Below, in pieces: positions 16,122 through 24,729 of a stretch of 64,000 nucleotides of DNA. The notes under the pieces were generated by a model. That model had not been told where the DNA came from, searched no databases, and saw only the letters and a program-made list of their open reading frames with translations. Both the position numbers and the translations under genes were made by a program. The number at the start of each line of letters is the position of its first letter. The first letter of the stretch is position 1. Location: positions 34,354-98,353 of the forward strand of contig DCEX01000032.1 in the NCBI GenBank assembly GCA_002315015.1, in the 5' to 3' direction. The stretch comes from Faecalibacterium sp. UBA1819. GTDB taxonomy: Bacteria > Bacillota > Clostridia > Oscillospirales > Ruminococcaceae.

Positions 16122-18128
16122 ATGCAGTTAAGTGAAAAAAAGTTTTTAACGTGGATGGCAAAGGATTATCCCACCATTGCCGCTGCCAGCGAAGAAATTA
16201 TCAACTTGCAGGCCATTTTAAAGCTGCCGAAGCCAACAGAGCATTTTATGAGCGATTTGCACGGGGAATATGAGGCGTTTACGCACATTCTTTCCAATGC
16301 CTCCGGCGTCATTCGGGAGAAAGTAGAGCGTGTTTTGGCAGATAAACCGGACAGGCAAACGCCCGAGCAGCGTGCGGAGCTTGCTGCACTGATTTATTAT
16401 CCCGTGCAAAAACTGCCGGTGCTGAAAGAGCGTCAGACAGATTTAGAACAGTGGTACCGAAAAACGCTGCTGGATTTGCTGGAAGTGTGCCGTGTGACCG
16501 AGTCGAAATACACGCGCAGTTTTGTGCGAAAACGGCTGCCTAAAACCTTTGCTTATATTTTAGATGAGCTGTTACACGCTCACTTTGAAGACCACGCCAA
16601 AGAGGATTATTACGAACGGATTTTATCTTCCATTATTGACACAGGCCAAGCGGATGATTTTATCATTGCGCTGTGCGAGCTGATTCGCCGCTTGTCGGTG
16701 CATCGCCTTCACATCGTGGGAGATATTTTTGACCGCGGTCCAAGGCCGGATATCATCATGGACGAGCTGATTGTACACCATGCGGTAGATATTCAATGGG
16801 GCAACCATGATGCCGAGTGGATGGGCGCTGCGGCGGGCAGTGAGGTTTGCATTGCGAGTGTCATTCATGTGGCGCTGAGCTATCATGACCCTGAAATGCT
16901 GGAGGACAGCTATGGGCTGAACCTGCGCCCGCTGGCGCTTTTTGCCGAAGAAGTGTATCAGAATACGGATGTCAGCGCGTTTTACCCCAAGCTTTTGGGA
17001 AGCGAAACGCTGCCTTCCCGGCGCGATTTTGACCGCACCGCCCGAATGCACAAAGCCATTACCGTCATGCTTTGCAAGCTGGAGTGTCAGGTGCTGGCGC
17101 GCAACCCGGAATTTCAGATGGAAGACCGCGCCTTACTGGAGCGCATTGATTTTACGGCACAGTCGGTAGAGGTGGACGGCGTTCGTTACCGCTTGCGCGA
17201 CTGCGATTTCCCCACGGTAGACCCCGCGTGTCCCGCCCGATTGACGAAGGAAGAAGCCGACGTGATGCAAAAGCTGTGCCGCAGTTTTCGGGAAAGCGAG
17301 CGTTTGCAGCGCCACATTCGCTTTTTATATGCCAAAGGCGGCATTTATAAAGTGGAAAATCAAAATCTTTTATTCCACGGCGCAGTGCCGATGAACGAGG
17401 CCGGCGGCTTTGCCAGTGTAAAAACGCGGGACGGATGGTTCAGCGGAAAAGCGTGGATGGATTACTGTGAAAAAAAGGCGCGGGAAGGTTACTTTGCGCC
17501 GGAAAACAGCGCAGCGCGCCGCGAAGGGCAAGACTTTTTGTGGTATTTGTGGTGCGGAAGGCTGTCGCCGCTGTTTGGCCGCCATAAAATGAGTGTATTT
17601 GAACACTTTTTTATTGGTGAGCCGCAGGCCTACGAAGAAAAAAAGAATGCTTACTACACATTTATCGAAAGTGATGACCCCAAACAGGCCGAGCGGGCGG
17701 TTCTGCGCATTTTTGAGGAGTTTGGCCTTGACGCCGAGCGCGGCCATATCATTAACGGCCATGTGCCCGTGCGCGCCAAAGCGGGGGAAAGCCCGCTCAA
17801 GGCGGGCGGAAAGCTGCTTGTGATTGACGGCGGATTTTGCAAAGCATATCAGGGCAAAACAGGCATTGCGGGCTATACGCTGGTGTCGTCGTCGCGCGGG
17901 CTTTCGCTGCGCAGCCACAGCCCGTTTGAAAGTCTGCAAAAGGCCATTGAGCAAAACGGAGATATTCTGTCGGTCGTCAACGTGGTGGAAACTTCACAAA
18001 AGCGAATTTGTGTGGAGGACACCGACGAGGGTGCACGGCTGAAAGAAAAAATTCAAGATTTACGCGCCTTAGTACAAGCGTACAGAACAGGCGTATTAAA
18101 AGAAACAAGCACCGAAGGTTCGGTGTAA
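16122..18128 (+). CDS. fbp: Fructose-1,6-bisphosphatase, class III
   Basis: Gluconeogenic phosphatase converting fructose 1,6-bisphosphate to fructose 6-phosphate, cytosolic. The 668 residues match the large Firmicutes class III enzyme, whose core is a phosphoprotein-phosphatase-type metallophosphatase: the metal motifs FMSDLHGEY, GDIFDRGPRPD and WGNHDAEW are all present, as is the later HGAVPMNE. Class III enzymes are unrelated to the class I/II FBPases. A GGAGAGGG ribosome binding site lies upstream of ATG 16122. With hprK at the right edge this points to controlled carbon flux, though the two genes are not linked. Confidence 0.96.
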   Translation: MQLSEKKFLTWMAKDYPTIAAASEEIINLQAILKLPKPTEHFMSDLHGEYEAFTHILSNASGVIREKVERVLADKPDRQTPEQRAELAALIYYPVQKLPVLKERQTDLEQWYRKTLLDLLEVCRVTESKYTRSFVRKRLPKTFAYILDELLHAHFEDHAKEDYYERILSSIIDTGQADDFIIALCELIRRLSVHRLHIVGDIFDRGPRPDIIMDELIVHHAVDIQWGNHDAEWMGAAAGSEVCIASVIHVALSYHDPEMLEDSYGLNLRPLALFAEEVYQNTDVSAFYPKLLGSETLPSRRDFDRTARMHKAITVMLCKLECQVLARNPEFQMEDRALLERIDFTAQSVEVDGVRYRLRDCDFPTVDPACPARLTKEEADVMQKLCRSFRESERLQRHIRFLYAKGGIYKVENQNLLFHGAVPMNEAGGFASVKTRDGWFSGKAWMDYCEKKAREGYFAPENSAARREGQDFLWYLWCGRLSPLFGRHKMSVFEHFFIGEPQAYEEKKNAYYTFIESDDPKQAERAVLRIFEEFGLDAERGHIINGHVPVRAKAGESPLKAGGKLLVIDGGFCKAYQGKTGIAGYTLVSSSRGLSLRSHSPFESLQKAIEQNGDILSVVNVVETSQKRICVEDTDEGARLKEKIQDLRALVQAYRTGVLKETSTEGSV

Positions 18129-18146
18129 TTAAAAGGAGGATGTCAC

Positions 18147-18863
18147 ATGGCAACACCGCATATTTCAGCACAAAAAGGAGATTTCGCAAAAACCGTTTTT
18201 ATGCCCGGCGACCCGCTGCGTGCTAAATTTATCGCAGAAAACTTTTTGGATGAGGTGCGTTTGGTCACACAAGTGCGCGGAATGCTGGGGTATACCGGCA
18301 CCTATCGCGGCGTACCAGTCAGCGTAATGGGCTCCGGCATGGGTATGCCGTCCATCGGTATTTACTCTTATGAGCTGTTTACCCAGTACGATGTCGACAA
18401 TATCATTCGCATCGGTTCTGCCGGTTCTTATACGGAGCGTGCTAAGATTTTTGATTTGGTATTGGCGACCGCGGCCTATTCGGAGTCCAGCTTTGCTAAA
18501 ACACAAAGCGGCTGGGAGGGCGACACCATTCTTCCGAGCGATGCTTTAAACGAACGTCTGCGTGCCAGTGCCAAAAAGCTGCAAAAACCGCTGCTGGAAG
18601 GTGTGATTCACTCGTCCGACGTTTTCTATCGCGAGGACAAAACCCCCTATTGGAAAACGCTGCGCGATGAAAAAGGCTGCCTTGCGGTAGAAATGGAAAG
18701 CTTTGCGCTGTTCCACAATGCGAAGGTAAACGGCAAACAGGCAGCGTGCCTTTTGACGATTTCCGACAGCTTTATCTCGAATGAAGTTACAACCGCGGAG
18801 CAGCGTCAAAACAGCTTTACGGATATGATGGAGGTTGCGCTGGGCAGCGTGCTGGAGGGATAA
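18147..18863 (+). CDS. deoD: Purine nucleoside phosphorylase, DeoD type
   Basis: Phosphorolysis of purine (deoxy)ribonucleosides to free base and (deoxy)ribose 1-phosphate. The 238 residues show the hexameric PNP pattern: MPGDPLRAKFIAENFL near the N-terminus (phosphate loop), MGSGMGMPSIGIYSYEL, IRIGSAGS, VEMESFALF (ribose and base contacts) and ISDSFIS (DeoD has the catalytic aspartate here). AAAGGAGG precedes ATG 18147. The gene abuts cdd (1 bp gap), forming a nucleoside-salvage pair; 18 bp separate it from fbp. Confidence 0.96.
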   Translation: MATPHISAQKGDFAKTVFMPGDPLRAKFIAENFLDEVRLVTQVRGMLGYTGTYRGVPVSVMGSGMGMPSIGIYSYELFTQYDVDNIIRIGSAGSYTERAKIFDLVLATAAYSESSFAKTQSGWEGDTILPSDALNERLRASAKKLQKPLLEGVIHSSDVFYREDKTPYWKTLRDEKGCLAVEMESFALFHNAKVNGKQAACLLTISDSFISNEVTTAEQRQNSFTDMMEVALGSVLEG

Positions 18864-18864
18864 C

Positions 18865-19287
18865 ATGACGCAGCAGGAAAAAGAGCGCTTAGTGCAAGCC
18901 GCTCGGCAAGCGCGCAGCCGTTCTTATGCGCCTTATTCTCATTTTGCCGTAGGCGCGGCGGTGCAGGGCGAAAGCGGAACGATTTACACGGGCTGCAATA
19001 TTGAATGCGCTTCCTTTTCTGCCACCTGCTGTGCCGAGCGCGTGGCCGTTTACCATGCGGTAGCAGCAGGGGAAAAAAGCCTGTGTGCTGTTGCAGTAGC
19101 AGGCGGAGCACAAGGGCAGCCGGTGTGCGGGCGCACAGCGCCGTGCGGCATTTGCCGCCAGGTTCTCAGCGAGTTTGCCGAAAAAGACATGCCGGTTTTG
19201 ATGGCAGTATCGGAGGAGGCTTACGAGGAAGTGACGCTCGAAAGCTTGCTGCCGTTAAGTTTTGGCCCTCAGGATTTGCGTGAGTAA
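18865..19287 (+). CDS. cdd: Cytidine deaminase
   Basis: Zinc enzyme deaminating cytidine and deoxycytidine to uridine and deoxyuridine. The 140-residue tetrameric-type protein has the catalytic CAERVA motif (cysteine ligand plus proton-shuttling glutamate) and the other zinc ligands in PCGICRQVL. The frame is open upstream into deoD, but ATG 18865 sits 5 bases after GGAGGGA and yields the standard start. Together with deoD and the distant pdp and hpt it completes pyrimidine and purine nucleoside salvage. A strong terminator follows. Confidence 0.95.
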   Translation: MTQQEKERLVQAARQARSRSYAPYSHFAVGAAVQGESGTIYTGCNIECASFSATCCAERVAVYHAVAAGEKSLCAVAVAGGAQGQPVCGRTAPCGICRQVLSEFAEKDMPVLMAVSEEAYEEVTLESLLPLSFGPQDLRE

Positions 19288-19326
19288 CAGCCGGAACAGC
19301 TGCACGAAAAGATTTATTTTTTACGG

Positions 19327-19377
19327 AAAAAAGCAGATGCAACGCCGAATTTTATTCGGACTGCATCTGCTTTTTTT
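19327..19377 (+). terminator. Intrinsic terminator after cdd
   Basis: AAAAAAGCAGATGCA pairs with TGCATCTGCTTTTTT around an inner CCGAAT/ATTCGG hairpin, with seven T at 19371-19377. Confidence 0.88.
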
Positions 19378-19465
19378 GCGCGTCAACAGTGCAGATAATA
19401 TAAATTTTTTCCAAAAATCTTGGCTGTTCCGATGAAAAATCGGGCAATCATGATGACGAAGGGCA

Positions 19466-19495
19466 TTTGTTTTCATGCACATTAACGAAAACAAA
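19466..19495. promoter_or_regulatory. Inverted repeat upstream of the NADH oxidase promoter
   Basis: TTTGTTTTC at 19466-19474 and GAAAACAAA at 19487-19495 form 9-bp perfect arms around 12 bases, 45 bp before the -35. It could be a regulator site; it does not match the Rex half-site TTGTGA. Nothing else coding is visible between cdd and nox. Confidence 0.4.
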
Positions 19496-19540
19496 CACTG
19501 CTTTGAGAATATTGCACAAAAAACAAGGGGAAAAATTGGA

Positions 19541-19569
19541 TTGACAAAACTATATCAATGCGGTATATT
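19541..19569 (+). promoter_or_regulatory. Strong promoter for the NADH oxidase gene
   Basis: TTGACA (19541-19546), 17-bp spacer, TATATT (19564-19569), 85 bp upstream of the start codon. Confidence 0.85.
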
Positions 19570-19653
19570 TAAAGCAGAGCAAGTTTATCTAATTTTTAAC
19601 AGCTTGCCAAACCAGCCGTCCGGCTGAATGAAAGGAACAGTGAGGTTTTTGTT

Positions 19654-20985
19654 ATGAAGGTAGCGGTAATCGGTGCAAACCATGCGGGAACAGCAGCAAT
19701 CAACACCATGCTTGACAATTATCCCAATGCAGAGGTGCATGTATTCGACCAGAACTCCAACATTAGCTTTTTGGGGTGCGGCATGGCGCTTTGGATTGGC
19801 CATCAAATCAGTGGCCCTGAAGGGCTGTTCTATTCTTCACAGGAAAAATTGGCCGAAAAAGGCGCACACATTCACCTGAAAACGCGCGTTACCAAGGTGG
19901 ATTACGCCAATAAAACGGTTTATGCCGAAGGCGAGGATGGCACTCATTACGAGCAAAGCTATGACAAGCTGATTTTGGCAACCGGTTCTGTGCCAATTTT
20001 GCCGCAAATTCCCGGCATGGATTTGGAAAACGTGCAGACGGTCAAGCTCTATCAGCACGCCCAGGAAGTGATTGAAAAACTGGCAAATCCGTCCATTCAG
20101 CATGTCACTGTCGTGGGTGCAGGATATATTGGCGTAGAGTTGGCCGAGGCATTTGTGCGCAACGGACGCGCAACGCGCTTGATTGACTGTGCGGATACCT
20201 GCCTTTCTGGATATTACGATGCTGATTTCTGCGAGAAAATGGCGCAGAACCTCAGCGAGCACGGCGTGGAGTTGTGCTTTGGCCGCCAAGTAACCGCTGT
20301 GGAAGGTGAAAACGGAAAAGTGTCCCGCGTAGTGACCAGCAATGGCACTTTTGATACGGATATGGTGGTATTTGCTATTGGCTTCAAGCCCAATACGGCT
20401 TTGTGCGGCGACCATTTGGAATTGCTGCGCGGTGCTTACCTGGTAGACAGAACCCAAAAAACAAGCGACCCGGACATTTATGCCGTGGGCGACTGCGCAA
20501 CCATCTTTAACAACGCCAAGGGAAAAGAGGACTATATTGCACTTGCTACAAACGCGGTGCGCTCAGGTGTGTTGGCAGCGCACAACGCTTGCGGTACTCA
20601 TTTGGAAAGCCCGGGTGTACAGGGGTCTAACGGTATTTCCATTTGGGGCTTGAACTTGTTCAGCACTGGTTTAACTGCCCAAAAGGCGAAGGCTGAAGGC
20701 ATGGAGGTGCTGACCACCGAGTTTACCGACTGGCAAAAAGCCGGATTTATGGAAAACGGCAACACAAAAACAACGGTTCGCATTGTTTATGATGCAAACA
20801 GCCGCGTCATTGTGGGTGCGCAGCTGATGTCGGATTATGACGTTTCGATGGGGCTGCATATGTTCTCGCTTGCCATCCAGGAGAAACTGACCATTGACAA
20901 GCTCAAGCTGTTGGATTTGTTCTTCCTGCCGCACTTCAACCAGCCGTACAACTATATCACGATGGCGGCACTTTCTGCAAAATAA
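19654..20985 (+). CDS. nox: FAD-dependent NADH oxidase (water-forming Nox / CoA-disulfide reductase family)
   Basis: A 443-residue flavoprotein of the disulfide-reductase superfamily with a single redox cysteine. FAD-binding [10 protein letters not shown] opens the protein, the active cysteine is C42 in SFLGCGMAL, the NADH Rossmann motif is [15 protein letters not shown], and YAVGDCATI contacts FAD before the C-terminal dimerisation domain. C42 in this context is shared by Nox, NADH peroxidase and CoA-disulfide reductase; HAG near the N-terminus and GLFYSS favour Nox, which reduces O2 to water. Its likely role is oxygen detoxification and NAD regeneration. It has its own consensus promoter and terminator. 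Confidence 0.88.
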   Translation: MKVAVIGANHAGTAAINTMLDNYPNAEVHVFDQNSNISFLGCGMALWIGHQISGPEGLFYSSQEKLAEKGAHIHLKTRVTKVDYANKTVYAEGEDGTHYEQSYDKLILATGSVPILPQIPGMDLENVQTVKLYQHAQEVIEKLANPSIQHVTVVGAGYIGVELAEAFVRNGRATRLIDCADTCLSGYYDADFCEKMAQNLSEHGVELCFGRQVTAVEGENGKVSRVVTSNGTFDTDMVVFAIGFKPNTALCGDHLELLRGAYLVDRTQKTSDPDIYAVGDCATIFNNAKGKEDYIALATNAVRSGVLAAHNACGTHLESPGVQGSNGISIWGLNLFSTGLTAQKAKAEGMEVLTTEFTDWQKAGFMENGNTKTTVRIVYDANSRVIVGAQLMSDYDVSMGLHMFSLAIQEKLTIDKLKLLDLFFLPHFNQPYNYITMAALSAK

Positions 20986-20997
20986 AACGAGTTTGAA

Positions 20998-21029
20998 ACG
21001 GACAAGGGTTTTGCCCTTGTCCGTTTTTT
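20998..21029 (+). terminator. Intrinsic terminator after nox
   Basis: CGGACAAGGG and CCCTTGTCCG form a perfect 10-bp stem with a 5-nt loop and six T. Confidence 0.92.
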
Positions 21030-21045
21030 CTGTCTGAAAAAGTAC

Positions 21046-21074
21046 TTGACAAGCGGCGGGAAAAATGGTATTTT
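21046..21074 (+). promoter_or_regulatory. Promoter for the DUF3793-flavodoxin genes
   Basis: TTGACA (21046-21051), 17 bp, TATTTT (21069-21074). The palindrome at 21084-21101 lies over the expected start of transcription. Confidence 0.7.
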
Positions 21075-21083
21075 ATCGGTGTA

Positions 21084-21101
21084 GGTTAGTTTAAGCTAAC
21101 C
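21084..21101. promoter_or_regulatory. Palindromic operator 1, iron-box-like
   Basis: GGTTAGTTTAAGCTAACC: perfect 6-bp arms GGTTAG/CTAACC spaced by 6. The half-sites equal those of the DtxR/IdeR consensus (TTAGGTTAG...CTAACCTAA), although the spacing is wider. Its location at about +4 to +21 suits repression. Confidence 0.6.
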
Positions 21102-21158
21102 ACAAAAACGCTTAAAAGACCGATAACAAGTCTTATAGTTATTATTTTTTTAACAATA

Positions 21159-21176
21159 GGTTAGCTTTTGCTAATT
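21159..21176. promoter_or_regulatory. Palindromic operator 2, same layout
   Basis: GGTTAG, 6 bases, CTAATT, directly upstream of the ribosome binding site of the DUF3793 gene. The arm sequence and 6-bp spacing repeat operator 1 seventy-five bases earlier. Confidence 0.5.
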
Positions 21177-21188
21177 AGAGGTGATACC

Positions 21189-21743
21189 ATGCTGGAGCTT
21201 TATTTAATTCAACACTGTGCCCCCACTTTGGCGGGAGTAAAAAGCGCAAATTTGTTTACTTGTCCTGTACAAGATGCAAAGATGCTGCAAAAGATGATTG
21301 ACAGCCATAATCAGCTATTGAACCCCAAAGGAGTTCACATCACGCTGCTGCGTGTGCGCAAAAGCGCAGCGCTGATTTATGTCTACCGCCCCGCAAAACT
21401 TGCGCAGGAGCTTCACCGGGCAGAAACAATGCACTTTCTGTCGCGCTACGGTTACGGTGCAGCAATGGATACCGAAAGTATGCTGGCGCATTTGACAAGC
21501 CGCTTGCAGGAAAGCGAATGCTTTCCCCATGAGATTGGCGTGTTCCTCAGCTATCCCTTAGAGGATGTGGTGGGGTTTATTGAAAACTGTGGGGGAAACT
21601 GCAAATGCTCCGGCTGTTGGAAGGTGTATTCCGATGAAGCGCAGGCCAAACGCCGTTTTGAACAGTATAAAAAATGCAGTTTGATTTACCGCAAGCGCTT
21701 TGACGAAGGGTATTCGCTTCACCGCCTGACGGTGGCGGCATAA
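21189..21743 (+). CDS. DUF3793 family protein
   Basis: 184-residue protein of a family found mainly in Clostridia and with no established function. The family hallmarks I recognise are FPHEIGVFLSYPLEDVVGFIENCG followed by a cysteine group CKCSGCWKVYSD. ATG 21189 follows GAGGTGAT; an upstream TTG in frame at 21168 is inside operator 2 and unlikely. The pairing with a flavodoxin 77 bp downstream, and the DtxR-like palindromes in its promoter, suggest a role in iron acquisition or iron-sparing electron transfer; that is inference from context only. Confidence 0.85.
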   Translation: MLELYLIQHCAPTLAGVKSANLFTCPVQDAKMLQKMIDSHNQLLNPKGVHITLLRVRKSAALIYVYRPAKLAQELHRAETMHFLSRYGYGAAMDTESMLAHLTSRLQESECFPHEIGVFLSYPLEDVVGFIENCGGNCKCSGCWKVYSDEAQAKRRFEQYKKCSLIYRKRFDEGYSLHRLTVAA

Positions 21744-21820
21744 GCTGAACGATAATAACCAATGATTCAAGTGTCTGGTGCTTACGCCCAGGCGCACAAA
21801 AAAGAAAGGATTGATTTTTT

Positions 21821-22243
21821 ATGGCTCGTATGGCAGTAATTTATTGGAGCGGAACAGGCAACACGGAAGCAATGGCACAAGAGGTCATGCAGGGCGCTGC
21901 AAGCGCCGGCGCACAAGCGGAGCTTTTTACGGTATCCGATTTTTCGGCGGAACAGTGTGACAACTATGACGCCTTGGCGTTCGGCTGCCCGTCTATGGGG
22001 GCAGAACAGCTGGAAGAAAGCGAGTTTGAGCCGCTTTTTACCGAGTGTGAAAGCCATTTAAAGGGCAAAAAAATTGCTTTGTTCGGCTCGTACGGCTGGG
22101 GAGACGGCGAGTGGATGCGTTCTTGGGAGGAGCGCTGTGCCTCTTTAGGGGCAGTGCTTGCGCATGACAGCGTTATTTGCTGCGGTGCACCGGACGAGGA
22201 TGCCGCCGAGCAGTGCCGCGCATTGGGAAGCGCTTTGGCATAA
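21821..22243 (+). CDS. Flavodoxin (short chain)
   Basis: 140-residue FMN electron carrier. The phosphate-binding loop WSGTGNTEAMA is intact at residues 9-19, FGCPSMGAEQLEE is the 60s loop region, and FGSYGWGDGEWMRSWEERC is the 90s flavin-stacking loop. Flavodoxins replace ferredoxin when iron is short, consistent with co-transcription behind iron-box-like operators. The ribosome binding site GAAAGGA is 10 bases from ATG, a little far. A weak hairpin (GCCC/GGGC followed by T) at about 22274-22294 may end the unit. Confidence 0.94.
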   Translation: MARMAVIYWSGTGNTEAMAQEVMQGAASAGAQAELFTVSDFSAEQCDNYDALAFGCPSMGAEQLEESEFEPLFTECESHLKGKKIALFGSYGWGDGEWMRSWEERCASLGAVLAHDSVICCGAPDEDAAEQCRALGSALA

Positions 22244-22441
22244 AGCGGCAAACGCGGAAATCCTTGTGGCTCTTGCCCAAAAAAGGGCGCTTTTTCAAGG
22301 GCTTTACGGTAAAGTAAACAAAATTAAAAAAATCAGTAAATATAGGCGAAATTTGTCTGTTTTTATGTTAGAATATTGGATGAAAGAAGTCCACAAACGG
22401 GAACCCGTTGGAAAGAACATAAAAGGAGAGTGTCCAAAGTA

Positions 22442-23590
22442 ATGGCAGATGCAAAAGAGTTTTTCAATTTTGAAAACCGTGTCGCAGAGCTGGGATTGAT
22501 TGCCGCCCCCGGGGCAGAGGAGCTGACGAAAAAAATCGATCATCACCTGGTCCAGTGGGCAAAAGAGGCCGGCGTGGAGATGGAAACCTTCATTATTGAA
22601 AGTGAGTGTCCGCGTTTTTCTTCCGGTGACGGTAAGGGCTTGATTCGCTCCAGCATTCGCGGTGACGATTTGTTCATTGTGGCGGACGTGGGCAATTACA
22701 GCCTGCGTTACAAAATGTTCGGCCACGAGAACATGATGTCTCCCGACGATCATTTTCAAAATATTAAGCGTCTGATTCAAGCGGCTTCGGGCAAAGCGCA
22801 CCGCATCAGCCTGATTATGCCGATGCTGTACGGCAGCCGTCAGCACCGCCGCAGCTATCGTGAAAGCTTGGACTGCGCCTTCGCCTTGCAGGAGCTGCAA
22901 ACCATGGGCGTATCCAATATCATTACGTTTGACGCTCACGACCCCCGTATGCAGAATGCCGTGCCTTTGATGGGTCTGGACAATGTGATGCCCACCTATC
23001 AAGTTATCAAGGCGCTGTTGCGTGATATTCCCGATTTGAGCTTTGACCGCGACCACTTTATGGTGATCAGCCCGGACGAAGGCGCAATGAACCGCAATAT
23101 GTACTATGCTTCTGTTTTGGGCGTCAACCTTGGTATGTTCTATAAGCGCCGCGACTATTCCCGCATTGTAAACGGCAGAAACCCCATTGTCGCACACGAG
23201 TATTTGGGCGAGAGCGTGGAAGGAAAGGATATTTTTGTAGCAGATGATATCATTTCTTCCGGCGAGAGTATGCTGGATATTGCGGTGGCGCTGAAAGAAA
23301 AAGGAGCAAAGCGCATTTTTGCCAATGCAACCTACGCCATTTTTACGAACGGCGTGGATGCTTTTGATAAAGCTTATGAGGACGGTTTGCTGGCTGGTGT
23401 GTTTGGCACGAACCTGACCTACCGCCGCCCGGAGCTGCTCACTCGTGAATGGTTCCACGAGGTGGATTGCTCCAAGTATATCGCTTACTTCATCTCTGCG
23501 CTGAATCATGATATGTCGATTTCGGCTGTTATTGACCCGCACGAGCGCATCAATACGCTGCTGAAAAAGCACGGGATGCTGAAAGGCTAA
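22442..23590 (+). CDS. prs: Ribose-phosphate pyrophosphokinase, long form
   Basis: Makes PRPP from ribose 5-phosphate and ATP. The PRPP-binding loop is IFVADDIISSGESML and the flexible/catalytic region is ISPDEGAMNRNMYYASVLG; NGRNPIVAHEYLG lies between them. At 382 residues it is ~60-70 longer than the usual ~315-residue enzyme and lacks the common DLH-type signature, as in a divergent form found in Clostridia. The product feeds the phosphoribosyltransferases at 10.7 and 46.8 kb. The frame runs upstream from 22376, but ATG 22442 follows AAAGGAGAG and is the likely start. Confidence 0.88.
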   Translation: MADAKEFFNFENRVAELGLIAAPGAEELTKKIDHHLVQWAKEAGVEMETFIIESECPRFSSGDGKGLIRSSIRGDDLFIVADVGNYSLRYKMFGHENMMSPDDHFQNIKRLIQAASGKAHRISLIMPMLYGSRQHRRSYRESLDCAFALQELQTMGVSNIITFDAHDPRMQNAVPLMGLDNVMPTYQVIKALLRDIPDLSFDRDHFMVISPDEGAMNRNMYYASVLGVNLGMFYKRRDYSRIVNGRNPIVAHEYLGESVEGKDIFVADDIISSGESMLDIAVALKEKGAKRIFANATYAIFTNGVDAFDKAYEDGLLAGVFGTNLTYRRPELLTREWFHEVDCSKYIAYFISALNHDMSISAVIDPHERINTLLKKHGMLKG

Positions 23591-23650
23591 TGCTGTTTTC
23601 TGCGTCTCTTGGGGGCAAAGGCAAGCCGTTATAAAAGATAAAACTGCTTG

Positions 23651-23683
23651 GAAGGTGCTGCAATGCTGCGGCACCTTCTTTTT
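23651..23683 (+). terminator. Intrinsic terminator after prs
   Basis: GAAGGTGC pairs with GCACCTTC around a CTGC-rich loop, followed by five T. Confidence 0.8.
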
Positions 23684-23713
23684 GTGCGGCGGCTTTTTTA
23701 TTTTCAACTAACA

Positions 23714-23752
23714 TAACATGATATTCGATTTGTCAAGTTATCTCGGTATAAT
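23714..23752 (+). promoter_or_regulatory. Promoter/operator of the WYL regulator gene
   Basis: A -10 TATAAT lies at 23747-23752 without a good -35. Just upstream, TAACATGA (23714-23721) and TGTCAAGTTA (23731-23740) make an imperfect dyad whose arms resemble the perfect palindrome at 24668-24688 before the next gene. Autoregulation or activator dependence is inferred. Confidence 0.5.
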
Positions 23753-23770
23753 AAAACCTGAGGTGTTACT

Positions 23771-24673
23771 ATGCAGATAAGCAGACTTTTTAAAATCGTG
23801 TACTACCTGTTGGAAAACGGAAAAGCCACCGCTGCGGAGTTAGCAGAGGAATTTGAAGTTTCCATACGAACTGTTTACAGAGATTTGGACGCGATTAGTG
23901 CTGCGGGTATTCCCATCTATGCCACACAAGGAAAAGGCGGAGGCGTTTCTTTGTTGGAAGATTATGTTTTGGAAAAATCCCTGCTTTTTGAAGAGGAGAA
24001 AGAGCAAATACTGATGGCGCTGCAAGCGCTGACAGCCACGGACGGGGAGATAGCAAACGAATTGCTTTCTAAATTATCAGCGCTCTTTCAATTGAAAAGT
24101 ACGGATTGGATTGAAGTGGATTTTTCCGACTGGGTCAAAAATACAGCGCAGCAAGATATTTTTAACGGCGTCAAAAAAGCGATTTTTGAGAAACGCATCA
24201 TTGCATTTTCTTATTTTGACAATAAGGGTTTTCAGCGCAATCGCTCTGTAAAGCCGCTGAAACTGCTGTTTAAAAGCAAGGATTGGTATTTATACGGCTT
24301 TTGCCTTTTGAGAAACGACTATCGTTTTTTCAAATTAACTCGAATGAAAGACTTAGTCATTTCTAAGAAAACCTTTGTGCGTGAACCGGATGAAATCCCA
24401 AAGATAAAAGCCGAAATTCAAAATGATACGACGGTTGAGGTAGACTTGAAATTTTCTCCGCAAGTTGCGTTTCGTGTTTATGATGAGTTTACCGATCGTG
24501 TCACGACGGATTCCGAGAATAATTTATATGTCACGGCAAGCTTGCCGAATAATGAAAGAATGTACAGCTATTTGCTTACCTTTGGGGAATTTGCAGAGGT
24601 TCTTTCTCCCGATTTTGTGCGCGAAGAAATGCTTCAAAAGTTAAAATCCTTACTTAAAAAATATGAAACATGA
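23771..24673 (+). CDS. YafY-type transcriptional regulator (HTH + WYL domain)
   Basis: 300-residue DNA-binding regulator. An N-terminal winged HTH (LLENGKATAAELAEEFEVSIRTVYRDLDAI, residues ~14-43) is followed by a linker and a WYL ligand-sensing domain, recognisable by WYLYGFCLLRNDYRFFKLTRM and a C-terminal WCX-like extension. Family members bind small ligands or nucleotides and act as repressor or activator. Its coding sequence begins an AT-richer stretch. It most likely controls the GyrI-like gene 56 bp downstream and itself, given similar palindromes before both. Confidence 0.93.
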   Translation: MQISRLFKIVYYLLENGKATAAELAEEFEVSIRTVYRDLDAISAAGIPIYATQGKGGGVSLLEDYVLEKSLLFEEEKEQILMALQALTATDGEIANELLSKLSALFQLKSTDWIEVDFSDWVKNTAQQDIFNGVKKAIFEKRIIAFSYFDNKGFQRNRSVKPLKLLFKSKDWYLYGFCLLRNDYRFFKLTRMKDLVISKKTFVREPDEIPKIKAEIQNDTTVEVDLKFSPQVAFRVYDEFTDRVTTDSENNLYVTASLPNNERMYSYLLTFGEFAEVLSPDFVREEMLQKLKSLLKKYET

Positions 24674-24688
24674 CAACAGGTGTCATGT
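24668..24688. promoter_or_regulatory. Palindromic operator upstream of the GyrI-like gene
   Basis: ACATGACA and TGTCATGT, perfect 8-bp arms with a 5-bp spacer, overlapping the end of the WYL regulator gene. Likely the binding site of that regulator. Confidence 0.6.
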
Positions 24689-24729
24689 TATATGTGTTAC
24701 ATTAAAGGAAAACCAAAGGAGGTTTTCCA

